A stretch of DNA of 64,000 nucleotides from Kryptolebias marmoratus (taxonomy: Eukaryota; Chordata; Actinopteri; Cyprinodontiformes; Rivulidae). Where the stretch lies: positions 13,428,115 to 13,492,114 of the forward strand of contig NC_051450.1 of assembly GCF_001649575.2 (NCBI RefSeq), written 5' to 3'. Shown here piece after piece: positions 55,301-64,000 of the stretch; the stretch's first letter is position 1, and each line of letters begins with the position of its first letter. The translations under genes and the position numbers were made by a program. A model generated the notes under the pieces. It was given only the letters and a program-made list of their open reading frames with translations, had not been told where the DNA came from and did not search any database.

Positions 55301-58239
55301 TCAAGGCGGACGAACATCTCGGCTTCACAGAGGGAGTCCTGAAACTGGAGATAGCCCAGGTCAGAAAATGAGAACAAAGTGCAGCACGATTCATTTATTC
55401 ATGTCTATATTTTTGTACTTATGGTGCTGTGAGTGTTTAGGATGACACTCCCAAAAATGTTTAGATCTTTCTTGATTTTTCAGGCACTTTTTACCCCAGT
55501 GATGCGAAAATCTAAAGAGTTATATTCAATCATTTAGAGTTTCAATATTCCGTCATACATTTTCTACATGGTTTTGTTAATAATAATAATCTAATTTAAA
55601 ACTAATTTAATATATTGTATCATAAGATTTATGACACCAAAATTGTAATTTTCTTAATTTACTTTTCTTTCTTTTGTTGCTGTTTTGCACAAAAGGCCTT
55701 TTTTAACTCTTGCAACTCTTTGTTTTAAATTATGTTTTGCTTTTTTTTTTTTTTTTTGCAAATCAGTCTTTATAAAGGTGAAGATGATGCATAAATTTGA
55801 CTTTGCTGCTCTCATTGTCAGATTTCCAAGAAGGATGCTGGCGTGTATGAGGTTGTGCTGAAGGATGAAAGAGGAAAAGACACGTCCACGTTGAATCTGA
55901 CGGATCAGGGTAACTTTATCCACGTCAGACTGTAAATGTAGCATGTAAGTCACATTTAATGACCAGATTTTCCTCTTCTTCAGGCTTCAAAGACTTGATG
56001 AATGAAGTTTTCAGTTTTATTGGTAAGAATAAACATGTAACCCACAGATAATGGTCTTAATTTGTGATCAACTTAAATATATTTTTTCAAATGATCATTT
56101 TGTAGCCAATTCGTCCACTCCTTTGAAGATCACAAGCACAGATGAAGGAATCCGACTCTACACCTTCGTCAGCTACTACAACGATTTACTCCAAGTCACG
56201 TGGCACTACAAGTGGGTTTACATGGACATGTGCTGAGACAAATTGTTTACAGCTACTCTGAATGTTCTGGTTGTGCAGATAAACCTCAGAAGGACTGCAG
56301 GAACGAGCCCCGTGGTCGTTCTTGCTCGTTTATTTGTGAGTTTCTGGCCTACCTCACATGAGTTTTGTGTGTCTTCTCTCTGACAGGGATTCTGCCATCG
56401 CCTTCTCTGACCGCATAAAGAGTGGTGTGGTTGGAGATCAGCTGTGGCTTCAGATCACCGACCCCACAGAGAAAGACATGGGCAAATACGCCATCGAGTT
56501 CAACGACGGAAAGGGCGGCCTTAGGAGAACCGTGGAGCTCTCTGGACAAGGTGAGAACCTCAAAACCTGACTTTAAACCTGAGCTTTAAACTTTAGCTTT
56601 ATCACAGATCGTTTTCAAACTGTTTTTAAGGATTTTAACAACATGAGCTCTGCAGGGTAAAAGGCATGATGTAGGTTTTGCAGACGTTTGAAACTACCAG
56701 ATGTTTTACATTCGCTTCATGCCAAACAAACTCTGAAGCAAGTTTTTCTTCACCACTAAACCAAACAAAATGTCTTCAAACGTCTTCTCTCTTCCAGCAT
56801 TTGATGATGCCTTCGCAGAATTCCAGAGACTCAAGTAAGTTGCAGCAAAGCGCTCCGTTACCACACAGTTTTACAACCACTGGACACTTTATAGGCTGCA
56901 CATGTTCGGCAGCTCATTGAAAGCAAATGTGTGACAATGATTTGGCTTTAACTCAGCTCATTTAGTTGGTCAAGAGGATTATTTTGAAGTGAAAACTGAA
57001 AATAAGAAAAGGAGATGAGGTAATCTAAATGACAGGAAATGGGATTTGATGATTGTGAGCAGATTAGATGGTTTTTTGTGTTGCATAATCAAATGATATA
57101 TTGTGGTTTTTACAAACAACCACCTCTTGAAGGAATTTTGCAGATATTTTGAAGTGGATTCTGTGAAAGGATAATATCTTACCTGTTGTAGATAGCTCTT
57201 TGAATGTCTCTTTACCATCTTAAAACAAATCCAACTTATTATAAAGTGTCTGGTTAATGCACAGCGTGATCATACTGTATATGTAGCTCTACACGAACAT
57301 GAGAGGTAGCTTTATTTATTTAAGGAAAATAAATGTGAACACCTTAACACAGATTAGGGCTTTATTTTCGTGTCTGATTCACAGCATCTTTGATCTAACT
57401 CGTTTCTTCTTTGTTTGTATCCTCAGAGCTGCAGCTGTGGCAGAGAGAAGTAAGTGAAAACGTAGCTAAACTGGTCTGTGAAGATTCTTAGTCTCCCAGG
57501 TCTTCGAAATCATTAGTGCCTGATCAAATGTGGCTGTTTAACATTTTTAATTTCAAGGCAGGAAGTGCAGCTGTTTATTGATAAGAGTTCTGAGCAGATT
57601 TTAGGTAGATATAACTTTAGAATAAACCTTAAACAGTTTATTAGCTTTCAATAAAGAGATAGTTCAGCTTCAAGCTTATAAAAAGCACAACTAAACCTAC
57701 AGCTCAAACAGGCTTTCCTTTTCCTGTATAATATGTTTAAATTTGCTTAGTACATGCGTTAACGTTGATAAAGAATGACAAAGTTAACTGTCTTCTTTCC
57801 TTCTTTTTAAAGATCGTGCTCGAGTAGCAGGAGGTCTGCCTGATGTGGTTACTATACAAGAGGGCAAGGTAAACAGTTTCAGCAGCTCAGCGACATGGTT
57901 TCTTATCTTCTACCTCCTCTGATTTAAATTAAATTAAGTACTGATTTAGAATAATTGCACTTCATGTTGTTCCCCCAGGCTCTCAATCTTACCTGCAACA
58001 TTTCGGGCAACCCGGTGCCAGAGGTCACCTGGCTGAAGAACGACCGGGAGATCACGTCCGACGAGCACTGCATCCTGAAGTTTGAGTCGGGCAAGTTCGC
58101 CAGCTTCACCATCACGGCTGTGAACACGTCGGACTCCGGCAAGTACAGCATCCTGGTGAAGAACAAGTACGGCACGGAGAGCGGAGACTTCACCGTAAGT
58201 GTGTTCATCCCCGAAGAGGCAGGCGGCAAGAAAAAATAA
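37278..58239 (+). CDS. myom1: Myomesin-1, sarcomeric M-band cross-linker
   Basis: Structural protein that cross-links myosin filaments at the M-band and binds titin. The whole gene was spliced by hand: 35 constitutive coding exons plus one cassette, all phases closing. This gives 1,466 aa without the cassette and 1,613 aa with it (human MYOM1 1,685 aa with EH). Layout: unique N-terminus, two Ig domains, three FnIII, EH cassette, two FnIII, five Ig domains. Segment entries below give exon coordinates. The start MSGSIPFYQKHHRHYD is the myomesin-1 N-terminus, and the ending SVFIPEEAGGKKK is the canonical C-terminus. The head-to-head position with a regulatory light-chain gene matches human MYOM1-MYL12A. 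An alternative C-terminus may be encoded downstream. The N-terminal region is shorter than in mammals and lacks their Lys-Gln-Ser-Thr-Ala repeats. Confidence 0.95.
39204..39213. promoter_or_regulatory. Consensus CArG (SRF) box in myom1 intron 1
   Basis: CCATATTAGG is identical to the core of the classical c-fos serum response element. It lies in the 2.5-kb first intron, a common place for muscle enhancers. Function is inferred. Confidence 0.4.
40670..41600 (+). mobile_element. Penelope-like retroelement fragment in myom1 intron 3
   Basis: Left of the gap one open frame (40735-40873) reads KKALQTCGYPNWAFVK and then a run of basic residues and NIVIPYVAG. These are the reverse-transcriptase-to-GIY-YIG junction motifs of Penelope-like elements common in fish. 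Right of the gap, 'ggatgagaagcgaaacgtct' followed by 'tagaagtccagttg' is the usual 3' end of such copies. The 575-bp gap probably hides the endonuclease part. Sense orientation relative to myom1. The copy looks truncated at its 5' end. Confidence 0.7.
40874..41448. other. Assembly gap (575 N)
   Basis: The gap lies inside the Penelope-like copy. The exon phases on either side (40373 ends phase 0, 42940 starts phase 0) do not require a hidden exon. Confidence 1.
42940..45335 (+). CDS. myom1: myom1 exons 4-9: two N-terminal Ig domains (My2-My3)
   Basis: Exons 42940-43097, 43216-43308, 44150-44238 (first Ig), 44463-44504 (linker), 44894-45055 and 45174-45335 (second Ig). Ig signatures are visible: LHCTVSGWPDPRVVWYKN with DTAQYRVSAMN, and LGCTVIIYP…IQWYRDG with NKEDEGLYTLRVS. 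The first Ig begins after the HPPEFVIKPRSHTVWEK block typical of myomesins. The two exons of the second Ig are both 162 bp and symmetric (phase 1-1). Confidence 0.93.
46445..48606 (+). CDS. myom1: myom1 exons 10-16: FnIII domains My4-My6
   Basis: Exons 46445-46586, 46936-47135, 47321-47374 (linker), 47474-47598, 47689-47872, 48228-48402 and 48485-48606. Each FnIII shows the W (WKQP, WKPP, WEAS) and the tyrosine-corner/RAVN-type motif (FRVRAVNKSGIS, FRVRCCNSAGVG, FRVRAVNAAGLS). In mammals My4-My6 bind titin, and the My4-My5 linker carries a PKA site. Here that linker reads RARMRGTSAPWTG. The last exon ends with a lone T (phase 1), which joins either the EH cassette or the My7 exon. Confidence 0.93.
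48607..50482 (+). other. myom1: myom1 intron before the EH cassette
   Basis: A 1.9-kb intron with a C-rich stretch at 49230-49450. I see no further exon. The 60-80 codon frames at 49323-49569 lack matched splice sites. Confidence 0.5.
50483..50923 (+). CDS. myom1: myom1 EH-type cassette exon
   Basis: 441 bp (147 codons), phase 1 at both ends, so inclusion or skipping keeps the frame. It lies exactly between My6 and My7, where mammals have the alternatively spliced EH segment. The start GGGIPHGVLSTMGPGG resembles the post-My6 GGG-type start of the mammalian insert. The rest is rich in Glu, Gln, Ser, Pro and Gly with few aromatics, as expected of a disordered elastic spring. Mammalian EH is about 96 residues, so this one is longer. 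A second donor CAT|GTAAGT at 50860/50861 would give a 378-bp, 126-codon in-frame version. Confidence 0.85.
51608..52686 (+). CDS. myom1: myom1 FnIII domains My7-My8
   Basis: Exons 51608-51804, 51890-52016, 52296-52480 and 52572-52686. My7 shows LECVRDSMVLAWKQP and YREVIDGVPGKW, My8 shows LLWRPPVYQGRDPVNGFYVD and FRVRAQNKAGVGK. The donor after 52480 is the weak AAG|GTCATC, but phase and protein continuity support it. Confidence 0.92.
52776..58239 (+). CDS. myom1: myom1 Ig domains My9-My13 with helical linkers
   Basis: Exons: 52776-52932, 53257-53363 (My9); 53455-53499 (linker); 53613-53749, 53841-53985 (My10); 54834-54893 (linker); 55097-55164, 55246-55359, 55822-55909 (My11); 55984-56022 (linker); 56106-56211, 56387-56550 (My12); 56798-56834, 57427-57449 (linker); 57813-57868, 57979-58239 (My13, stop 58237-58239). 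My13 has LTCNISGNPVPEVTWLKND and DSGKYSILVKNKYG. In the family My13 dimerises myomesin head to head, and the helices between Ig domains form the elastic filament. Alanine-rich and charged linkers fit that. Confidence 0.93.
52963..52972. promoter_or_regulatory. Consensus MEF2 motif in a myom1 intron
   Basis: CTATAAATAG matches YTAWWWWTAR exactly. It lies 31 bp after an exon, so it may be chance. Confidence 0.25.
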
Positions 58240-60903
58240 GAGCGGTCCAAGTCTTATCGTAAATATCTGTAAATGGCACATACTGGAAACAGCTAAAAGG
58301 ATAAAGAAAGGGCTTCAGAATGTGTTAAATGTTTTGTGTAGAGTCGAAAAGAAACTAAAGAGGTGCTGAAAGTCAACATAAATCTTCCAGATGTTCAGAA
58401 ATAAATAATTATAGGTATCCATTCGGTCCAATACTTACAAATCTAATAACATAAAAAGGTAATCTGAACCAACTCCAAAAGTAACTGGTGCAATTTTTGT
58501 TTGTGCAAAGCTGTGGCATGCAGAAGAATGTATTGACTTTAGAGGAATAAATTAGACATTACTTTGCAAGGAAAAGTGACTGTTAAAGTGTTGTGTGTTC
58601 AGATCCAAAGCTAAGTTGCAGAATAAGTTAGTGTAGAATGTTAGAAATGTGAATGTTTTTACATTTGCTACACATTTTGTGGACTTTGCTTCTGTTTTAA
58701 ATTATCGATAACATCTCCCAATTGTTTTAGAATGGCTGATTTTCAAATCTCTTACATCTGCAGCCTAAATAAAGCCAGATAAAGCTGGGGCCTAAACTAT
58801 GAAATTGAATTTGGAGCACTGACAGATAAGAGTCAGTATTATGGTGCAATTCTTAGCTACATGAGCATGTTAACTTAAGCTGCTCTGGAACAAAAGATAC
58901 TCAAGAGAAACTCAGCATAAATGATATATAAGATAAATTAAAACTCACAAAAGCTCTAAAACTTGCAAGATTATAAGTAAATGATGTCACTGTCAGTTTT
59001 ACACGAGCTTGTTAGAAAACTTGAGCAGCAAAGTAGTAGCAAATGTATTAAAACATCTGTAATTTCATCAGATTATATGTCTGAGATTGTTTAACTGCTT
59101 TCACTGCCACTTTAAATGTGATCATGACATCACTGTGTCTCACTGCCTTTAGTGAAAGCTGTCTCCACATTACTTTTGATGTTTTTCCACTGTTGTCATG
59201 ACAACCCCTTCACCACCCATCATTAATGATTACGTTCTGTTTGGTGAAACTGATGCTACTTTAGTGGACACTGTGAGTCACCGTTAGAACCTACATTAGT
59301 GATTGTTGTTTCACGTCCTGTTTCCCCTTGTTTCCTGATGAGACTAATAAAAATCAGCATGTACTTCCCCCACTTCCTCGTCCTCCTTCTTCTTTTTGAG
59401 TTGTCTCGCTTTGATTTCAGTCCTCCACCTTCCACCTCTCACCGTCCTCTCTTTCATTTCAGTGCACATTTCCCTTTCCCGGTACCAATTTGTGTAGAGC
59501 TGGACAGCCTGGGGATCTAGATCCAGCATGAAAACAAACCACAATCCACTCCTCTGTAACCCTGATTCAGATGCTAGATATGCTAGGTGAACTTGATTGA
59601 TGAGGCTCCAATTTTCAACACAGAAAAAGAACTAACAGAGCAACAAAATCAAGCTCACTAGGACCAAGCTCAGAAAATCCCTAACTTTTTCATAACACAA
59701 AAGTTAAACATGCCCACAAAGCTACATGAGTACCTTTTATTAATGGTTCATTTCATTTAAACAACATAATAGGATAATTATGTCTATTTTTGTTGTTGGT
59801 GTTCGGGTAGATCCGGAATGCTCAGTGCATTTTTAAATGGTTTGTATATAAAAGATGAATGTAGCCATTGAGTTTGCACCATAACCCTTTTAGAAAGTCT
59901 CTGAAAATTTAATATCAAGAATGGTTCAAAATAGCTTCAGCAACTATCGATGCAAAAACTTTACCCACTTCAGACACATTTTTAAACAACTGTTTTACCC
60001 TTCATTTAAAATACATATTTCTGTCTGGACAAATAAGAATAGATGCAGAAGTAACCATGCCAGGACAGTAAGTGGTGATAATGACAGTATTATGAGAACA
60101 TCAGAATAAAAGGAGGAAACATTTTCAGCATAGTGACTCTTAAAACAATAGTAGCTCATCATTTTTTATTTTCCATTGTGAATCATTTCCTGTCAGTAAT
60201 GAACCCTTTGATCTAAATGTAAAGTTGTTAAAGAAAATAGTACTTTCATTTATTATTTTTCACCTCTCGCTTATCAAACCACAGTTGCTTGAAGTGCTAT
60301 AAAACCTTTGATTATTATCAGACATTAGGAGTTGCAGAAAATGTTCTATTTTCCACATGTACAAATATTCCAAAAAACCACAGACCAGCATGGTCGTCTG
60401 CGTAAATAAACATCTAACGTTGTTGCTGCCGTTGGAAGGTTTTTGAGACTGGAGTTGTTTTGAATCAGCAGAAATCTAAACTGAAACCAGCCATTAGCTT
60501 GACTCCCACATGAGAATTTCTTTGATTCTTGCTCTGACGGCTGTCGACTGCAGGTAAGATACTGACTGCTGATAACAACTCCACATTACCCCACTTCAGT
60601 ATCCTCAGAGGCCATTTCCAAGTTTATTAGAATGTGACAGTTGAACAGCTAAAGTTTTTGTGGATTTAAAAAGTGCAATGAAGCCTCACAATAAAAAAAA
60701 ATTGTGTGATAGTCAAAAACTACCATAATAAGAGAAACATTTTGTTTACTTCTTCTTGAAATGGGATGTTTTGGTAGTAATTATTAGCTCTGGCTTCAGT
60801 AAGCTGCCTTGGTAAGTAGTGAAGATCACTTCATGGATAATAGTGATTTATTCTGACTGTTTTATGACATGTAGATGTCTTACTTTATTTTGTTTTCTCT
60901 CAG
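58240..60903 (+). other. myom1: Canonical myom1 3'UTR and proposed alternative intron
   Basis: AT-rich sequence without other coding signals. It contains a poly(A) signal at 58400-58405 for the canonical transcript. If the alternative donor at 58195 is used, 58195-60903 is a 2.7-kb intron. Confidence 0.5.
58400..58405 (+). terminator. myom1: Candidate poly(A) signal of canonical myom1
   Basis: AATAAA 161 bp after the canonical stop. Further AATAAA signals near 58545 and 58765 are alternatives. Confidence 0.4.
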
Positions 60904-61370
60904 ATTGAGGTCACGGAGGGAGAACCTGACTTGGGGGTGACTTCTTATTGGACGGATGCAGAAGGAAATGTGGTTTTCGGTCCAAATACACCAAAAGAAA
61001 AGATGAAAACCCCAGCGACTGGGACAAAAACACCAAAACATAAAGGTGAGAAAGTTTAGATTGAACACATACGTGCAGATGGGACATTTCAAATGTTACA
61101 TAACTCGTAAAACAAATATATTTTGCAGAATCTGCTGCTAAAAAGGTGGAGGGCAAAAGTGGGAGCGTCAAAGAAGAGCTGACAGAGAAAAAAACTGCAG
61201 AGGCTGCTACTGCAGAGCCAAAAGCTTCACATTCAGAACCACCAGTGGATGCAAAAGAAGATTTGGGTGACCCACCAACGACTCCTGACTGCTCGGACGC
61301 CCAGAAACAGCCTGAGACAGCAGAAGAACCTGAAAGAGAGAATAAAACACAGCCTGAAATCACCAAATGA
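60904..61370 (+). CDS. Probable alternative C-terminal exons of myom1
   Basis: Two exons, 60904-61045 and 61129-61370, with a strong pyrimidine-tract acceptor (ttttgttttctctcag), donor AAAG|GTGAGA and acceptor attttgcag. They total 384 bp, exactly 128 codons ending TGA, if entered in phase 0. The perfect donor ACC|GTAAGT at 58194/58195 inside the last canonical exon leaves phase 0. The joined protein would read …GDFT-IEVTEGEPDLG…, keeping alternating hydrophobic residues for the last Ig strand. A Lys/Glu/Thr/Pro-rich tail follows, with NTPKEK and KTPKHK motifs and the ending QPEITK. An AATAAA follows at 61496. I do not recognise this tail from mammalian myomesins. An unrelated small gene is the alternative, but no start codon context is present. 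Confidence 0.6.
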
Positions 61371-61495
61371 AGAAAAAAAAAACATGTTTGATTGAAATTT
61401 TAAAAAAATACTACAGACAAAATAAGGTTTGTAATTTAATAACCATATATCTAGATTTCACCTTTTGTGTGGCTATTTTCCATCTTGTTTTCTTG

Positions 61496-61501
61496 AATAA
61501 A
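61496..61501 (+). terminator. Poly(A) signal after the alternative tail exons
   Basis: AATAAA 126 bp after the TGA at 61368-61370, followed by a T/G-rich stretch (ggttttactgttttgggtttt), the expected cleavage context. Confidence 0.55.
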
Positions 61502-62330
61502 GGTTTTACTGTTTTGGGTTTTTTGTCTGTATATTGTGTCAGAAGTTAAATAATAGACAGAGTAATGCAGGGTTAAAGCAGTACACCGCTATTTAACTGA
61601 AGGGAAGAGCAAAGGAACCACAATAAATTCTAGGGATGAAACAGGGAAAAACTCATTTAATCAGCAAGTAAACAAGCTGTAAAAGACGATCGCTTAACAG
61701 CTTGATTTTGCTTTTTTTTTTCTAAATTTATTTGGCAAACCATTGCTCTGAATTAGAATAAATGAAAACTTATACTTGTTACATCTTATATTATATATAA
61801 AATTGCAATCATCAGAAACATTTGAAGATAAAAGCTCTTTAATGATGAGGTAATGTGACAATTACCTTCCTCTATGGAGACTGTAGATGGTACATTTGTT
61901 TTTCCTACAAGTATGACAAAAACCAGGTGGCCCAGTTCCTTCTGGTTTAAGACTAACTTTTATTTTTGCCAAAGGTTGCCCCTGCTGATCCAACGAGCAA
62001 AACCCAGAAATTCCTCCACCTGCAGAGCTGCTGCTGTAGCTGTTTGTGACCTTTGACCTCAGACCAGAGCAAACTACTAACTCTCTGAATGTTATTTCAG
62101 GGGAAAAACAATCAGAAATCATTTTTGGGTGTATCATCTCGCTTAATTTCTTTCTTCTAATTCTGTTTTTGACTGCAGTGGTTCAAAATAAACAATTAGA
62201 ACTGATAAACTGATAACAAGCTGGAGTCACAGCCTATCCTAAGTGACAACAACCAAATGAAAAAATATATAATAAACTTTTTAAAGTGAATTTGTAGATT
62301 TTTTTAGGTTGCAGAGCAGAAAACCACCGA
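61502..62330. other. Intergenic DNA, no gene recognised
   Basis: AT-rich sequence. The 91-codon minus-strand frame at 61862-62137 shows no family motif. Confidence 0.5.
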
Positions 62331-62550
62331 CTAACATTATGAGTGTGCAAGCAAGATTCTCGCAATTAGCTCCATCACCTGCCCTACTGCGCCGCTGTCA
62401 CGCGCTGCCTCATTGGAGCAGCAGGGTCACGTGGTTGTGCTCCGCTCTACGCAGCAGCCAGGAGTGCGCGAGCCAACAATCAGCCGGCGGAGCGACAGAG
62501 AGACGGACGGAGCGTCTGCCTTCCGCCGGTGAGCCTCTCCTCTCCAGCAG
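62330..62550 (+). promoter_or_regulatory. GC-rich promoter/first exon, possibly lpin2
   Basis: A CpG-rich block (62385-62560) is bounded on its right by two splice-donor-like sites, GCCG|GTGAGC (62528/62529) and CAGCAG|GTAGGA (62550/62551). No conserved coding frame is visible, so it would be a non-coding first exon. In human chr18p11 the gene beyond the 3' end of MYOM1, in the same orientation, is LPIN2. The assignment rests only on that synteny. Confidence 0.35.
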
Positions 62551-64000
62551 GTAGGAGCAGTTATCCTCTCTGTCTCCGCCGCACGCTCTCCTGACACCTC
62601 CAGGAACTAAAAAACCAGCCGTATTCTGTGTTTATATTGTTGTTTTTTTGCGCCTGCGCAGTGCTGAAATGTTTCTGAAGAGTAATTTAACGGTTACAGT
62701 TAAAGTCGCGAGCCCTAATTGATACTTCAAACGGACCGACAAGTTGTCACCTTATCTTAAACATTACATCTACTAGGTTAATAATATTTACCTGTTTTCT
62801 CATACCTGTTAAATCACTTTAAACCTTCAGCAGTCCATGTAAACACTTCACTGTTTATTGTTAAAATAAACTCATAATGTATTGGCCAAATGATAAATAT
62901 TTTTGCTTATATATGCAATCCAAACGTGCATCTGTTAAACCTAAATAATATTTTGGTAACATCATGGCAACTTTGTTAAAGATAGATTACTTTACAATCG
63001 TTCTCTGCCTACTCACAAGTGTTTCATTTCACAGAAATCATATGACTCTATACTTTGAAAGCACCAGTTAGTTGAATAATTAAAAGCAACTCAGTTGTGA
63101 ATAACTAATCAGCTGTAAAAGTCAGTTATGACTACATTTTAAAATGTTATCTATAAAGCCTGTTGAATGTAATAACTTGTAGCTTTAACCTGTTTTATTT
63201 AAATGAGTATCCTTTAGTTTTAAGATAATAGAGCATTGCTTAACAAGTTGAGTAATATGAACAAATATGATACAGAGTGAATATTTGGGTGGTAAACTGT
63301 AGGGTGTTATAATCATTGTACTGTATAGAAAATATGGTTAATTGTATATAATGATACGATGAGGTAAATATGGTAGGTATGTGTGAATTGCGAAGCTAAG
63401 CACCAGCTCCTTGCAACCTTGAACAGAGAGGTTGTAACAGACGAAAGAAACTGGATAGATAGATGGATGCTGAGAACGCCGATGCTTATAAAGGAAGTTG
63501 TTGGTAGTTGGCGAAAAACATCCGCAGAGGATTCTACAGGACGTCTTGTGACATTCGCTGTGGTTCTCATGTTCACAGAGTCGCAGAGACACACGGCCCT
63601 GTGGCTTGAGGTTTGAACACGTTCATAAAATTTGTGATAAATTTGCTCTGTCTGTCTTCATTTCAACAGTAGACCTATACTCCAGCAGATGAAATGAGGG
63701 GGGGGGGGGTACCAGACAGTACAGATATTTTTCTTTTCACAGATGAAAGCAAAATATGCTCCAGAAATGTAGATCATCTTGGCTTAGACCACTCTGGTCA
63801 ACGTCACAGTTTACTAAATCACCAGTTGTCATAATTTTTGTGAAATAAAAACAAAGGAATAAACGGAGAGCTAGCTGGTCGATACTCTTATTGTTGTTTA
63901 TCTGGTTTATGTTGCAGTTTATGGAGTTTGATTGACATGTTTGATATGACATTCATGTATTTTTATATTTCATGTGTTTTTGTTTTTTTTTGGTTTAACA
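62551..64000. other. No gene recognised (possible intron)
   Basis: AT-rich sequence with a poly-G tract near 63700. No coding exon seen up to the window end. It would be first-intron sequence if the upstream block is a first exon. Confidence 0.45.

Noticed and set aside
60540..60560. Possible mini-exon at gactgcag|gtaagata before the alternative myom1 tail
   Set aside because: The acceptor and donor abut with no exon between them. The direct join 58194-60904 already keeps phase.

Overview
The window is vertebrate nuclear DNA, almost certainly from a ray-finned (teleost) fish. It shows multi-exon genes with GT/AG introns, long AT-rich intergenic DNA, tetranucleotide microsatellites and dispersed repeats of teleost type (a Penelope-like element, a hAT-like MITE and several diverged families). 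No RNA genes, CRISPR arrays or bacterial features were seen. There are two assembly gaps, at 14314-14324 and 40874-41448. All gene models were spliced by hand from exon/intron junctions and reading phase, and each closes in frame.

Layout. 1-14.2 kb: no gene, only microsatellites and old repeats. 14.3-21.5 kb (+): a kappa-type opioid receptor (oprk1), three coding exons, 377 aa. 22.5-25.3 kb (+): chmp5, the ESCRT-III subunit, eight exons, 220 aa. 25.4-29.0 kb (-): fastkd3, a mitochondrial RNA regulator with a RAP domain, six coding exons, 665 aa. It converges tail to tail with chmp5, with poly(A) signals only about 75 bp apart. 30.8-33.8 kb (-): a non-muscle/smooth-muscle myosin regulatory light chain (myl12/myl9 type), three coding exons, 172 aa. 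37.3-61.4 kb (+): myomesin-1 (myom1), about 36 coding exons, head to head with the light-chain gene. 62.3-64 kb (+): a GC-rich block with splice donors that may be the first, non-coding exon of lpin2.

The order myl12 / myom1 / (lpin2) matches the human chr18p11 neighbourhood MYL12A-MYOM1-LPIN2. oprk1, chmp5 and fastkd3 lie on other human chromosomes. The myl12-myom1 pair joins two actomyosin genes, and consensus SRF (CArG) boxes lie upstream of myl12 and inside myom1 intron 1.

The most interesting signals are in myom1. A perfect splice donor sits inside the last canonical coding exon and is phase-matched to two downstream exons (60904-61045 and 61129-61370). These would replace the last 14 residues with a 127-residue charged tail carrying Thr-Pro motifs. 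An EH-type cassette exon (50483-50923) has two in-frame donors. Most inter-domain linkers are encoded by tiny symmetric phase-1 exons. In oprk1, the residue aligned with the kappa-defining Glu at position 6.58 is Lys.
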